Of a stretch of DNA of 45,876 bases, positions 15,529-23,361 are shown one piece after another; positions within the stretch are counted from its first letter, which is position 1; each line of letters begins with the position of its first letter. The stretch spans positions 1-45,876 of the forward strand of contig JAICXB010000033.1 in the NCBI GenBank assembly GCA_025980765.1, written 5' to 3'. Origin of the DNA: Terriglobales bacterium. GTDB lineage: Bacteria > Acidobacteriota > Terriglobia > Terriglobales > Acidobacteriaceae. A program made the position numbers and the translations under genes. The notes below the pieces were generated by a model. That model was not told the DNA's origin, did no database searches, and saw only the letters and a list, made by a program, of their open reading frames with translations.

Positions 15529-16299
15529 TCAGAGCACCCGTATATCGTTCTTCAACTTGTCCACCAGCTTTTTGGCGATCTCAGCCGGCGGCCCTTCCAA
15601 CATCTCGGTCTTCTTCTGCTTTTGCGGGACGTACAGCTTTTCGATCTTTTGCAGATTCGGTCCCAGCGCCGACTGCACTTCTGCGTACGCAACCTTGCGT
15701 AATGGCTTATTTTTCGCCTGCTTGATGCCGATCAGCGTGGCATAGCGCAGCTTGTTGATGCCGGACTGAATGGTGAGCACCGCCGGCAGCGGCATCTCCA
15801 GATGCTGGAAGAAGCCGGCCTCGAGTTCCCGTTTCAGGCGGATTCCACCCTCGCTTTTCTCGATGCTCATGATGATAGTCGCGTGCGGCCATCCGAGAAT
15901 TTCCGCCAACAGAACTCCCGTCTGCGCATAGCCGTAATCGTCGGATTGCAGGCCGGTGAAGATCAAATCAAACTGATCGTCCTTGATGGCTGCGGCAATC
16001 GCCTTAGCGGTGTTGAAAGAATCCAGGCTTACGAACTCTGAGCCTTCGAGATGGATGGCCCGATCGGCGCCCTTGGCCAGAGCCTCGCGCAATACCTGCT
16101 GCGCCCGAGCTGGGCCGGTGGTGATTACGACCACTTCGCCGCCATGTTTTTCCTTCTGCCGCAGCGCTTCTTCCAGCGCATAGGCGTCAGGTTCGTTGAC
16201 CTCATAGGAGACATCTTCGCGAATCCACGCGCCACTCTCATTGAGCTTCAGGGGTGCATCCTTCTGCGGCACCTGCTTCATGCAGACCAAGATTTTCAT
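15529..16299 (-). CDS. etfB: Electron-transfer flavoprotein beta subunit
   Basis: This 256-residue protein is the AMP-binding partner of EtfA. It begins MKILVCMKQVPQKDAPLKLN and carries the family segments VNEPDAYALEEALRQKE, VITTGPARAQQVLREALAKG and DLIFTGLQSDDYGYAQTGVL, ending in the helical tail that wraps around EtfA. The length fits the family. It is the first gene of the minus-strand etf cluster. With etfA and the quinone oxidoreductase it forms the full route from acyl-CoA dehydrogenases to the quinone pool. Confidence 0.97.
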   Translation of the reverse strand: MKILVCMKQVPQKDAPLKLNESGAWIREDVSYEVNEPDAYALEEALRQKEKHGGEVVVITTGPARAQQVLREALAKGADRAIHLEGSEFVSLDSFNTAKAIAAAIKDDQFDLIFTGLQSDDYGYAQTGVLLAEILGWPHATIIMSIEKSEGGIRLKRELEAGFFQHLEMPLPAVLTIQSGINKLRYATLIGIKQAKNKPLRKVAYAEVQSALGPNLQKIEKLYVPQKQKKTEMLEGPPAEIAKKLVDKLKNDIRVL

Positions 16300-16386
16300 G
16301 AAAATTCAGAGCCTTGCGAAACCAATGAGTATAAATGAAGCCCCAACCCCAGATAGATCAAACAAAACGGGTTTATGATGGCCGCC

Positions 16387-16821
16387 ATGAAAAGCTGGTT
16401 ATTCCTGGGCAATCCGAAACTCTACAGAATTGTTGAAGATATTCTTCACTTTTACAAAATAGATCGGCCAACCACTTGGCTTGTAAACCAACACAAAGAC
16501 GAAATTGCGGCAGGCGACGAGGTTTTCTTCTGGCGAACGGGCAATGATGCTGCATTAGTTGGGTGGGGAACGATTGTGTGCGATCCAACAGAACTTTCTC
16601 AGGATCTAGATCAAGATGTTTTCGCAATTGATCGGAAGAAATTCGAGGGGACACAGTTGCGGGTTCGAATCAAAGTAGACGGAGTATGCCGCAAGCCGAG
16701 GAGCGAATTGCTCAAGAATCCTAAGCTCGCCAAATTAATCGCTCATGCTCAGGGTACGAATCTTACGGTTCCGCCGGACATAGCCGTCGAGTTGCAGCAA
16801 TTGATCCGGCACGCTGGGTGA
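16387..16821 (+). CDS. EVE-domain (PUA-like) protein
   Basis: This 144-residue protein begins MKSWLFLGNPKLYR and carries the EVE/PUA-like pattern WLVNQHKDEIAAGDEVFFWR, then AALVGWGTIVCDP. EVE domains share the fold of YTH and ASCH domains, and known members bind modified nucleotides in DNA or RNA. In-frame ATGs also exist at 16375 and 16378, and none has a clear ribosome site. 16387 is chosen because family members begin at the W-L-F strand. It is isolated from any restriction enzyme in view. The gene diverges from etfB with about 80 bases between them. Confidence 0.85.
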   Translation: MKSWLFLGNPKLYRIVEDILHFYKIDRPTTWLVNQHKDEIAAGDEVFFWRTGNDAALVGWGTIVCDPTELSQDLDQDVFAIDRKKFEGTQLRVRIKVDGVCRKPRSELLKNPKLAKLIAHAQGTNLTVPPDIAVELQQLIRHAG

Positions 16822-16840
16822 GTGCTAATTCACTTGCAAC

Positions 16841-16927
16841 CAAGCCCCACGCCTTGGGCTAAAGAATATCGCGCCCTTCGGGCCTGCCCTTGCTATTCCT
16901 CCGTGTCTCTGTGCCTCCGTGGTGAAA
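16841..16927. repeat. Interspersed repeats: AGCCC...GGGCT hairpin and CCGTGGTG unit (family A, single arm)
   Basis: AGCCC (16843-16847) pairs with GGGCT (16856-16860), followed by CGCCCTTCGGGC. This compact intergenic block looks like repeated non-coding DNA. It is followed at about 16898-16927 by CCTCCGTGTCTCTGTGCCTC and CCGTGGTG, one arm of the family A repeat that forms inverted pairs at 20005-20099 and 38276-38425. Confidence 0.7.
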
Positions 16928-16931
16928 AGGA

Positions 16932-17192
16932 TTACTCGAGGAATGCCACCGACTGTACGCCGGCGACATCGAAGCGTTTACGGCAGCGAAGGTTCTTGCA
17001 CGCGACCAGGTCGTCCTTGCGGACCATATAGGAACGGGCTTTGGCGAAGCGGGCGCGATCGCGCTCGTCGGCTCGCGGAGGTAGTTGGCGCTTCTTAGTG
17101 CGTACCAGCCAGGAAAGCTCGTACTCGGCGGACTGGCGGCAATGCGGGCAGGTCAGCGGATGCGACCGCTTCTGCTCCTTTTCGTCGAACAT
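16932..17192 (-). CDS. Small zinc-ribbon-like protein
   Basis: This 86-residue protein has two cysteine pairs, CPHC near the N-terminus and CKNLRC near the C-terminus, consistent with one zinc site, separated by a basic middle part (VRTKKRQLPPRADERDRARF). The frame is open to 17279, but the ATG at 17192 has GGAAGAG upstream and gives a compact protein, so it is preferred. Function unknown. The opposite-strand small basic gene at 17273 diverges from it. Confidence 0.65.
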   Translation of the reverse strand: MFDEKEQKRSHPLTCPHCRQSAEYELSWLVRTKKRQLPPRADERDRARFAKARSYMVRKDDLVACKNLRCRKRFDVAGVQSVAFLE

Positions 17193-17272
17193 CTCGCGCT
17201 CTTCCACCCGTGCCTCCCCGTCCAGCTTGCAATCGATTATTGCATAATGCGGAGAGCGCGAAAGCGAGGCTG

Positions 17273-17452
17273 ATGGCAATGGCGCGAAAGAAAAAGCGGC
17301 AGAAGTTCAGCGCAACCAAAGCGGTGAAAAGCAGGGCCAGAGAGGTGATTGGGTCGCCTCCGCCGGTGCATCGCATTCCCAGCCTGAAGGACTCGCGGAA
17401 GCTGAACAAGCACAAGGCGACCTTGGGCGAAATACTGTCGGAAGGCGAGTAG
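17273..17452 (+). CDS. Small basic protein of unknown function
   Basis: This 59-residue protein is strongly basic (MAMARKKKRQKFSATKAVK, later KDSRKLNKHK) and ends in an acidic tail (TLGEILSEGE). Its size and charge suggest a nucleic-acid- or ribosome-associated protein, which is inference only. The start could be 17273 or 17279. The frame is open to 17210, but that would overlap the divergent zinc gene's leader. A family C repeat starts directly after its stop codon. Confidence 0.6.
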   Translation: MAMARKKKRQKFSATKAVKSRAREVIGSPPPVHRIPSLKDSRKLNKHKATLGEILSEGE

Positions 17453-17518
17453 TAAGCAATAAGCTATACGCGCTAGGCAACAGGCTCTTCTCACGTTTTT
17501 GCTTTATCGCTTATCGCT
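17453..17518. repeat. Interspersed inverted repeat, family C (second copy)
   Basis: TAAGCAATAAGC on the left and GCTTTATCGCTTATCGCTC on the right repeat the elements of the 14648-14792 copy in inverted order. The block fills the gap between two genes that end towards each other. Confidence 0.7.
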
Positions 17519-17524
17519 CCCGCG

Positions 17525-17926
17525 TCAGTTGCCTTTGCGCTTGAGCAAGACAACTGAAAGGGATTCGATCGCTTTTTCCAGGGAAGCAATCTCGAGGGCG
17601 GTGGGCTGGGTGGCTGGCGACGACAGATCCGCCGAGAGTTGTGTTGCCAACTGCTCAGCAATTCGAATGCGGTCCTTCAACAGCATTGACGCCACGGCGT
17701 TCTCGCCGCCGTGCGCCTCCAGCGACTGCTGCACGCTCCAACTGGTATTGCGGATGCGGTTCACCGCTTCACGAAAGCTCACGAGCACACGCCGATCGAC
17801 CATGCCCGCCATCAGCATCTGCTCGAGCTTGTTGAGCTCTGCTGTAATGCGTTCGGTCTGGGCACTGACCTGGTCGGTGTAGGTGCGGTCCGCGCCGGTC
17901 AACTGATCGCTCGATGTCAATTGCAT
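17525..17926 (-). CDS. Helical protein of unknown function
   Basis: This 133-residue protein is predicted mostly helical (QTERITAELNKLEQMLMAGM, SLEKAIESLSVVLLKRKG) with no signal peptide, membrane helix or cysteine motif. The ATG at 17926 lies only 4 bases after the stop codon of the TonB-domain gene, with AGAGG inside the end of that gene, so the two are probably translated together. I do not recognise the family. Confidence 0.7.
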   Translation of the reverse strand: MQLTSSDQLTGADRTYTDQVSAQTERITAELNKLEQMLMAGMVDRRVLVSFREAVNRIRNTSWSVQQSLEAHGGENAVASMLLKDRIRIAEQLATQLSADLSSPATQPTALEIASLEKAIESLSVVLLKRKGN

Positions 17927-17930
17927 ACCT

Positions 17931-18263
17931 CTACTTGATCCTGACAGAAGCCGACTTGGAATCAAAGGTCATTTCCACGGGAACGTTGCTGGCTTCTGCA
18001 GCGGGAGAGTATTTCCACTTGCTCACGGCCGCGCACGCGATCTCTGCCAGCATAGGGTTCCCGCCATCGACCTTCGTCTTCTTTACCGAACCGTCCGGCG
18101 CAACCATAGCATTTAGCTTTACTGTGCCGCCAATGCCAAGCTTCTTCAGCAAAGCCGGATAATCGGGGGCTGACTGCAAAACCGGCTGCCGTTCCGCAGG
18201 CTGGGCCAGAGCCATGCCCGCCAATGTCACCGCAATTATGAGTACTTGAATGAGTTTGCGCAT
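17931..18263 (-). CDS. Periplasmic TonB C-terminal domain protein
   Basis: This 110-residue protein has a signal peptide (LIQVLIIAVTLAGMALA) followed directly by a short TonB C-terminal-like domain: YPALLKKLGIGGTVKLNAMV, PDGSVKKTKVDGGNPMLA, AAVSKWKYSPA. In full TonB proteins this domain contacts the plug of outer-membrane receptors. Here the membrane anchor and proline-rich spacer are absent, so it is a stand-alone periplasmic domain. A TonB-dependent receptor lies elsewhere in the window (30398-32926) but is not adjacent. Confidence 0.85.
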   Translation of the reverse strand: MRKLIQVLIIAVTLAGMALAQPAERQPVLQSAPDYPALLKKLGIGGTVKLNAMVAPDGSVKKTKVDGGNPMLAEIACAAVSKWKYSPAAEASNVPVEMTFDSKSASVRIK

Positions 18264-18481
18264 ACGTTGTTTTCTTCATTCCCGAGATCTGGTTGAATTC
18301 AGAACGAAATAACCCACTAGGCGTTTGCGTGCAGGAACAGATTAGAGTCCCTAACTCAAAGGGTCAATGTACCCCAGTAACTGCGAAAAAAGGCCTCTGG
18401 TAATCAAGTCGAAGGCGAGGCTGAATAGAACCTATCTCCAATATTTGCAACAATATGGCTTGCTGGGGGCGGACTATGCTT

Positions 18482-19087
18482 TCAGTCCGCGTATTTCACC
18501 GAGCAGCCATAAGGGCGGGTGCTCGCGACCGCCACCGGCTCGCCGGCCATGGCTTCCTGTAGCGCTGCAGAAACGTAATTCCTGGCGCCGGGAATATCGG
18601 ACTCATCGCTCGTCGGCTTGTCATCGATTGCGCCGTTATAAATCAGGACGCCTTGCGGATTGATGATGAACATATGTGGCGTGGTCTTGGCTTCATAGAG
18701 GTGTCCAATTTCCCCTTTTGGATCGAGAATGGCCGCCGTTGGTACGGCGTGCATTTTCTCTAAATAATCATTTTCCTGCGCTGCCGTCACATAGCCCTGA
18801 CTGTCTGGGGCCGACGAGATTATCGTCAGCCAGATAACGCCCTTCTGCGTCCATTCTTTCTGCAGCCGCTGCATATTGCCGCTCTCGTAGTGCTTGCGGG
18901 TGTACGGACATCCGTTGTTGTGCCACTCCAGCACTACGAATTTGCCACGGTAATCCGAGAGCTTGTGGGTTTGGCCATGGCTATCATTTCCGGTGAAATC
19001 AGGCGCTGGCTCACCCACGCGCGCCGCGAAAACGGCCAGTGCAACCAGCGCGATAACCACCAGGAGAAAAGCTCGAAGAGACCTCAT
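18482..19087 (-). CDS. Exported redoxin / thioredoxin-fold protein
   Basis: This 201-residue protein has an N-terminal signal anchor (FLLVVIALVALAVFAARVG) and a peroxiredoxin-like fold with PAPDF, HKLSDYRGKFVVLEWHNNGC and the cysteine at residue 60 in NNGCPYTRKHY. A second cysteine is in PYGCSVKY near the C-terminus (residue 195), so an intramolecular disulfide mechanism is possible. The start is supported by AAGGAG upstream. It lies 67 bases downstream of a DsbD N-terminal-domain gene on the same strand, which suggests a periplasmic thiol redox pair. Confidence 0.88.
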   Translation of the reverse strand: MRSLRAFLLVVIALVALAVFAARVGEPAPDFTGNDSHGQTHKLSDYRGKFVVLEWHNNGCPYTRKHYESGNMQRLQKEWTQKGVIWLTIISSAPDSQGYVTAAQENDYLEKMHAVPTAAILDPKGEIGHLYEAKTTPHMFIINPQGVLIYNGAIDDKPTSDESDIPGARNYVSAALQEAMAGEPVAVASTRPYGCSVKYAD

Positions 19088-19154
19088 GTGTGTAACTCCT
19101 TACTCAGCTCTGAAGTACCATCCGCGGTAGCGGGTGGGTTGTCAACTACGCGCA

Positions 19155-20000
19155 TCATTGAGAAGACGCGCGAGAGCCGGAATGGGCAGCAGAGGAAATT
19201 GGAAAACTCGCCCGGTACGCCTTCCCGTCGACCATCAGGATACCGCGAAGGGACTGAATGGGCTGGGACAACTGCTCCGATCTCTTGACGGTAATCTCGA
19301 CCATGTCTTTGACCATTTTGATCTTTGGGATCGCGGTGTTTTCCAGCTGTCCCGGATCGAGGGGGAAAAAGTCCTTCACCACTCCGAATTGACGAGTCTT
19401 GCTCGCCACCTGTAGTACGAACTGATCGCCAGTCGACCTGCCGGAAAGTACGACTCCGCGCGGAAGATCCCTCGCAAGCTGGCTTTCGGCGGCACGCATG
19501 AGCCCGGCATCTGAAGACGGAGCATTGCTCCCGCTGAGCGGCAGTTTCAGCACAACCGATCCACGACCGGGGATGCATACCTCGCGGCACACCAGCCATC
19601 GCACATCGGCGCTTAGGTCAATCGAACCTGACGCATTCGGCGGCACCGTGAGCTTCGACAATAGAACTGCGCCATTCTCATATCCGTAATCGATGAGCGA
19701 GTGATCGTGAATGCGGGTGGGCGTGGGAAACTGCAACTCTCCAGCTTGAAATCCGCTGGGCAGATGCCATGAGGCTCTAGGCGGCTCTCCGGAATCTCCG
19801 GGATTCATCCAATAGATGTGCCATCCCGGATCGATTTGGAACCGCAATCCAATCCAGTTTTCGCCGGGTTTCAAATCGGCATATTCAGATATCAGAGTGA
19901 GCCTTGCGTGTTGAGCTGCGTCAGTGCCGATCGCGGATGAGATCAGACTCATCACCAACAGGACACAAAGCACATGACCGCCGAATGCAAATTTCAACAT
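19155..20000 (-). CDS. Periplasmic DsbD N-terminal-domain protein
   Basis: This 281-residue protein is made of a signal peptide and a DsbD alpha-type domain: GLRFQIDPGWHIYWMNPGDS, WHLPSGFQAGELQFPTPTR, and the cysteine pair Cys138/Cys142 in WLVCREVCIPGRG. In full DsbD this domain receives electrons from the membrane part; here the membrane and thioredoxin parts are absent. The frame is open to 20156, but that extension (FLTTEAQRTRRNSTE) is translated repeat DNA. The ATG at 20000 is chosen, with GGTGAG from the repeat edge as a plausible ribosome site. The partner redoxin gene follows. Confidence 0.85.
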   Translation of the reverse strand: MLKFAFGGHVLCVLLVMSLISSAIGTDAAQHARLTLISEYADLKPGENWIGLRFQIDPGWHIYWMNPGDSGEPPRASWHLPSGFQAGELQFPTPTRIHDHSLIDYGYENGAVLLSKLTVPPNASGSIDLSADVRWLVCREVCIPGRGSVVLKLPLSGSNAPSSDAGLMRAAESQLARDLPRGVVLSGRSTGDQFVLQVASKTRQFGVVKDFFPLDPGQLENTAIPKIKMVKDMVEITVKRSEQLSQPIQSLRGILMVDGKAYRASFPISSAAHSGSRASSQ

Positions 20001-20004
20001 CAAT

Positions 20005-20099
20005 TTCTCACCACGGAGGCACGGAGTCCACTGAGAAAAGAACTCCAGAAAGCTTTCTGTTGAATTTCTCCGTGTTCTCTGTGCCTCCGTGGTGAGAAA
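20005..20099. repeat. Interspersed inverted repeat, CACCACGGAGGCACGGAG family (family A)
   Basis: The left arm CTCACCACGGAGGCACGGAG (from about 20007) pairs with CTCTGTGCCTCCGTGGTGAG on the right (about 20078-20096) with one G-T pair. The middle contains further near-complementary text. The element ends 5 bases from the start codon of the DsbD-like gene. Translated, it gives the HHGGTENTE-type peptides often mistaken for genes. Confidence 0.9.
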
Positions 20100-20152
20100 G
20101 GCTTTTTGTTGCGGCTCTGCCGCGCTGAGTCGTCCGTAGTGAATCCGCGGCT

Positions 20153-22549
20153 TCATTCGTTGCGCAACGCCAGCATAGGATCCACCGCCGCCGCCCTTCG
20201 CGCAGGCACATACATCGCCAGCAACGCGACGATGGCCAGCAGCAGAGCTACCGCGGCAAACGTTGCAGGATCGGTTGGCTTCACGCCATAGACGAGGCTG
20301 ACGAACAGCTTACTGCTGGCCAGAGCGAAAGCGGCGCCGATGAGGATTCCTGGGAGCACCAGCCACAGTCCCTGAGCGAGGATCATGCGCACCACCTGCG
20401 TCCGTTGCGCGCCCATGGCCATACGCACTCCAATTTCTCCACGACGTTGCGCCACCGTGTAGGACATCACTCCATAGAGGCCGGCCAACGCCAGCAACAG
20501 CGCCAATCCGGCAAACAGGGCCAGCAGCCCACTCCGGAAACGCGACGGGGCAAATCCCTGGTCCAGTAGATCCGTCAATGGTTTGAAGTCAATGGCGATT
20601 TCAGGATTCAGATGGTGAGCCGCGGCCGCCAACGTGGGAGCAAGGCTTTCGTTTCCGCGGAACATGATTTTCATTCCAGCAGCCGGCCCGGGATGCTGCA
20701 TATAAGGCATGTAGATGTAGGGGAACGGTGGCTGGTCGAGACTGTCCTGGCGCACATCTCCCACGACTCCGACGATGGTCATGAATGGCGCATTCAGGCT
20801 GTCGTAGCCAGTTTTGATTCGATGGCCGATGGCATCCTCGCCGGGGAAAAACTTTCTCGCGAGCGCCTGGTTGACAATGCAGGTCTGCAGCGCGTCAGGC
20901 TGATCACGGTCGCTGAAGTCTCGCCCGCGAATCAATGGAATTCCCAAAATGCGAAAGTACTCGGGAGTTATGGCCATAAAGCCAGCATTTTGCGAAAGAT
21001 AATCGGCGGGCGAAGGGCCGGGTCTGCCTTCAATCCAGAAAGCGCCATTGCTTCCGTTTCCAAGGTCATTTGGCAACGCAGTGCTGGCCGCGATCGCCTG
21101 GACGCCCGCCGTAGTGGAACCTTGCTGCAGCAGGCTGGAATAGAACTGCACCGCTTGCCGTTCCTGCTCGGGAGTGGATGCTGGATAGGAGAGGTCCATC
21201 ACAGTAATTCCTTGCGCGCGGTATCCCGGATCGACGGCGCTGAGCGCAATTAGACCGCGGATGAGGATTGCGGATCCGATCAGCAATGCCATCGACATGG
21301 CGATCTCTGCCATCACGATGCCGCCGCGCAACTTCCCCATTCCGGCATCCATCACCCGAGTGCTTCCACCGGAATGCAGCGAGCTGTTTACGTCGACATC
21401 GCGAGCCTGAAATGCCGGCACCAATCCAAAGATGATGCAGGAGAGCAGCGAAACCACAGCCGCAAACAGAGCCACTCGCCAATCGAGAGTTACGGATTTG
21501 GCCTGCGCCAGCGTCTCTGGGGAGAAATGCGCCAGGGCCTCCGCCGACCACCATCCCAGCAGCAAGCCGATGGCCCCGGCCGGAATGGCCAAGGCAAGAG
21601 CTTCCGCCAGAAGCTGGCGCACAATCGCGGCTTGCGAAGCTCCAAGTGCGGTGCGAATCGCGATCTCCTGCTTGCGCATGGCGACCTTCGCCAGCAGCAG
21701 ATTGGCGACATTCGCGCACGCGATCAGCAGGACCAGAGCAACGGCAGCAAGAAGCAGATAGAGCGTGGTGCGGACGCCACGTACGAGTTGGTCGTGTAGC
21801 GGCGTGACGGCTACGGATTTCTTGGCATCGTCATTCGGATATGCCGCCGCAAGCCGCGAGCCGATCGCAGTCATCTCTGCCCGCACCTGTTCCAGGCTCA
21901 CATTGGGTTTGAGGAGCCCCACAGCTCGGAAGTTATGGCCGCTGCGCGATTCGCCCCAGCGACTGAGGAATGTCGGGGCAAACTCCCAAACCTGAGTATC
22001 GTTGGGGTAGCCAAATCCGGCAGGCATTACTCCGATCACCACAAATGCTTGTTGGTCCAACTTGATCGTTTTTCCCAAGGCGCCAGGGTCGCCGTGGAAG
22101 GTTCGCTGGAAGAAGCTGTCGCTCAGCACCGCGACAGGCTGCTGCGCGTCCGACTCGGCAAAAACCCGCCCAAGAATGGGCGCAATGCCAAATATTTGGA
22201 AAAACTGCGCATCGGAAAAGGTCGTATTCACGCGCTGGGGAATGTTATTGGCGAAGACATCATCGGGATAATCGGAGTAGAGCGACATGGCTTCAAAGCT
22301 GCTGCTCTGCGCGCGCCAGTCGAGAAAGTCCGGCAGAGAGACCTGACCGATACCGCGCGTCTGCAGCCAAAGTGTCCCCACGGAAACGATGCGATCGGGA
22401 TGCTTATAGGGCAGCGGCCGCAGGAGCACAGCATTGACGACGCTGAAAATCGCAGTGTTTGCGCCTATGCCTAGCGCCAGCACAGTGAGCGCAACCAGAG
22501 TGAAGACTGGGTTCTTCTTTAGAGAGCGCAACGCCACGCGAAAGTTCAT
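20153..22549 (-). CDS. ADOP-type ABC transporter permease (MacB/FtsX-like)
   Basis: This 798-residue membrane protein has two MacB/FtsX halves. Each has a membrane helix, a large periplasmic domain, then three helices. Half one starts LKKNPVFTLVALTVLALGIG and has LVLLIACANVANLLLAKVAM. Half two ends with ALAGLYGVMSYTVAQRRGEI and GVRMAMGAQRTQVVRMILAQ. The C-terminus EPMLALRNE is typical. This matches the acidobacterial duplicated orphan permeases, which lack an adjacent ATPase gene. The N-terminal cytoplasmic segment seen in the sister gene at 23704 is missing. Substrate unknown, probably export of a small molecule, peptide or lipid. Confidence 0.92.
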   Translation of the reverse strand: MNFRVALRSLKKNPVFTLVALTVLALGIGANTAIFSVVNAVLLRPLPYKHPDRIVSVGTLWLQTRGIGQVSLPDFLDWRAQSSSFEAMSLYSDYPDDVFANNIPQRVNTTFSDAQFFQIFGIAPILGRVFAESDAQQPVAVLSDSFFQRTFHGDPGALGKTIKLDQQAFVVIGVMPAGFGYPNDTQVWEFAPTFLSRWGESRSGHNFRAVGLLKPNVSLEQVRAEMTAIGSRLAAAYPNDDAKKSVAVTPLHDQLVRGVRTTLYLLLAAVALVLLIACANVANLLLAKVAMRKQEIAIRTALGASQAAIVRQLLAEALALAIPAGAIGLLLGWWSAEALAHFSPETLAQAKSVTLDWRVALFAAVVSLLSCIIFGLVPAFQARDVDVNSSLHSGGSTRVMDAGMGKLRGGIVMAEIAMSMALLIGSAILIRGLIALSAVDPGYRAQGITVMDLSYPASTPEQERQAVQFYSSLLQQGSTTAGVQAIAASTALPNDLGNGSNGAFWIEGRPGPSPADYLSQNAGFMAITPEYFRILGIPLIRGRDFSDRDQPDALQTCIVNQALARKFFPGEDAIGHRIKTGYDSLNAPFMTIVGVVGDVRQDSLDQPPFPYIYMPYMQHPGPAAGMKIMFRGNESLAPTLAAAAHHLNPEIAIDFKPLTDLLDQGFAPSRFRSGLLALFAGLALLLALAGLYGVMSYTVAQRRGEIGVRMAMGAQRTQVVRMILAQGLWLVLPGILIGAAFALASSKLFVSLVYGVKPTDPATFAAVALLLAIVALLAMYVPARRAAAVDPMLALRNE

Positions 22550-22766
22550 CTTTAATGGTTCCTCGAGTTCGTGCGAGCATCGATGCTGCCAAAGTCTCGG
22601 CGGCTAAGCCTTTGATTCAGAACCGTTTAAAGCTTTCCGACGCGAGGAATGCAGACTCAGCACGGTCGGTTGCGCTCAGTTCTGTCCGAAATTGAACAGT
22701 TAGACCCTGCTCAGATCGAATCTTTCTGCTTGCGGGCATTCTGGGATAAACAATCTTTTTCAATTT

Positions 22767-22900
22767 GATCTCATGATCTAAAGGACTTACGCGCCAAGGT
22801 CTCATCGAATCCCATCTTTTCGATGAGATCGAAGTGAGATCATCTCAGAACCCACCAGAGATTGCATGAGATCGATCTCATTTCCCAAATGACATCGGGA
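22767..22900. promoter_or_regulatory. Cluster of TGAGATC / GATCTCA motifs and palindromes
   Basis: Within the 812-base gap between the two permease loci, TGAGATC or its complement occurs repeatedly: near 22767, 22800, 22822, 22834, 22866 and 22892. It includes a 10-bp inverted repeat (22800-22809 with 22819-22828) and the perfect 16-base palindrome ATGAGATCGATCTCAT at 22866-22881. It could be a set of operator sites for the minus-strand permease or a decayed repeat. The rest of the gap from 22906 to about 23087 shows nothing I can name. Confidence 0.45.
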
Positions 22901-23087
22901 TGAGATCAACGCAATCCGATTCGGACGAGTTGTGCCTCCAGCGCTCTATGAAACAATTCTGCGATTCTGATGTCATGGAATCTGAAATTCCCTTTTTGGA
23001 AAACTCTTCAGTTCCTGCTACCGCACTTTCTCTCCCAATTTCAAGGGAATTCACAAACTGAGGCGCTATCCTGCACTCTTCGTGAAT

Positions 23088-23179
23088 TGCCATCCCGAAT
23101 CGAATGAAACTGCCATCCCGAATCGAATGAAACTGCCATCCCGAATCGAATGAAACTGCCATCCCGAATCGAATGAATT
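23088..23179 (+). repeat. Four tandem copies of a 23-bp repeat
   Basis: TGCCATCCCGAATCGAATGA and three further bases are repeated at 23088-23110, 23111-23133, 23134-23156 and 23157-23179. The first three copies are identical and the fourth differs at its end. The head resembles the end of the family B inverted repeat that follows directly, so it probably arose by local duplication of that end. There are no spacers, so it is not a CRISPR array. Confidence 0.95.
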
Positions 23180-23265
23180 GTCATCCCGAGCGAAGCGAGG
23201 GATCTGCTTTGCCGGACGTCGAAACAGCAGATTCCTCGCGCCAAAACAAGCGCTTCGGAATGACA
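23179..23265. repeat. MITE-like inverted repeat, TGTCATCCCGAGCGAAGCGA family (family B, copy 1)
   Basis: The left end TGTCATCCCGAGCGAAGCGA with GGGATCTGC is matched in inverted order by GCAGATTCC...CGCTTCGGAATGACA on the right. This class of element is recognisable in many bacterial genomes. It lies in the gap before the PadR gene. Confidence 0.85.
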
Positions 23266-23321
23266 AATTCATAATCAATTGAAAGTCTCAACAGAGGCGA
23301 CAAAGATTGGTGGCGCGCAGA

Positions 23322-23361
23322 TTGTTGACTATCTACAATGCCAGTTGTAGATTATCGACAA
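23322..23361 (+). promoter_or_regulatory. Palindromic operator overlapping the PadR promoter
   Basis: ATCTACAA (23331-23338) and TTGTAGAT (23345-23352) are perfect arms around a 6-base spacer. With the outer parts, 14 of 17 positions per arm are complementary (23322-23338 and 23345-23361). A possible -35 TTGACT (23326-23331) and -10 TAGATT (23348-23353) lie within it, 16 bases apart. The palindrome ends at the base before the ATG at 23362, so PadR binding would block its own promoter. Confidence 0.65.

Noticed and set aside
16669..16680. tRNA T-arm-like GGGTTCGAATC
   Set aside because: It lies inside the EVE-domain coding sequence and no acceptor or anticodon arms can be built around it.
18469..18490. 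7-bp hairpin at the redoxin stop codon as a terminator
   Set aside because: No T-tract follows on either strand and the stem overlaps coding bases.
20001..20156. N-terminal extension of the DsbD-like frame
   Set aside because: The translated sequence is the TTEAQRTRR type from a family A repeat; the signal peptide starts at 20000.
23088..23179. CRISPR-like tandem repeats
   Set aside because: The 23-bp units are directly joined without spacers and no cas gene is visible.
23338..23361. Upstream ATG for the PadR gene
   Set aside because: It lies in the centre of the operator palindrome and adds residues not seen at the usual start of permease-linked PadR proteins.
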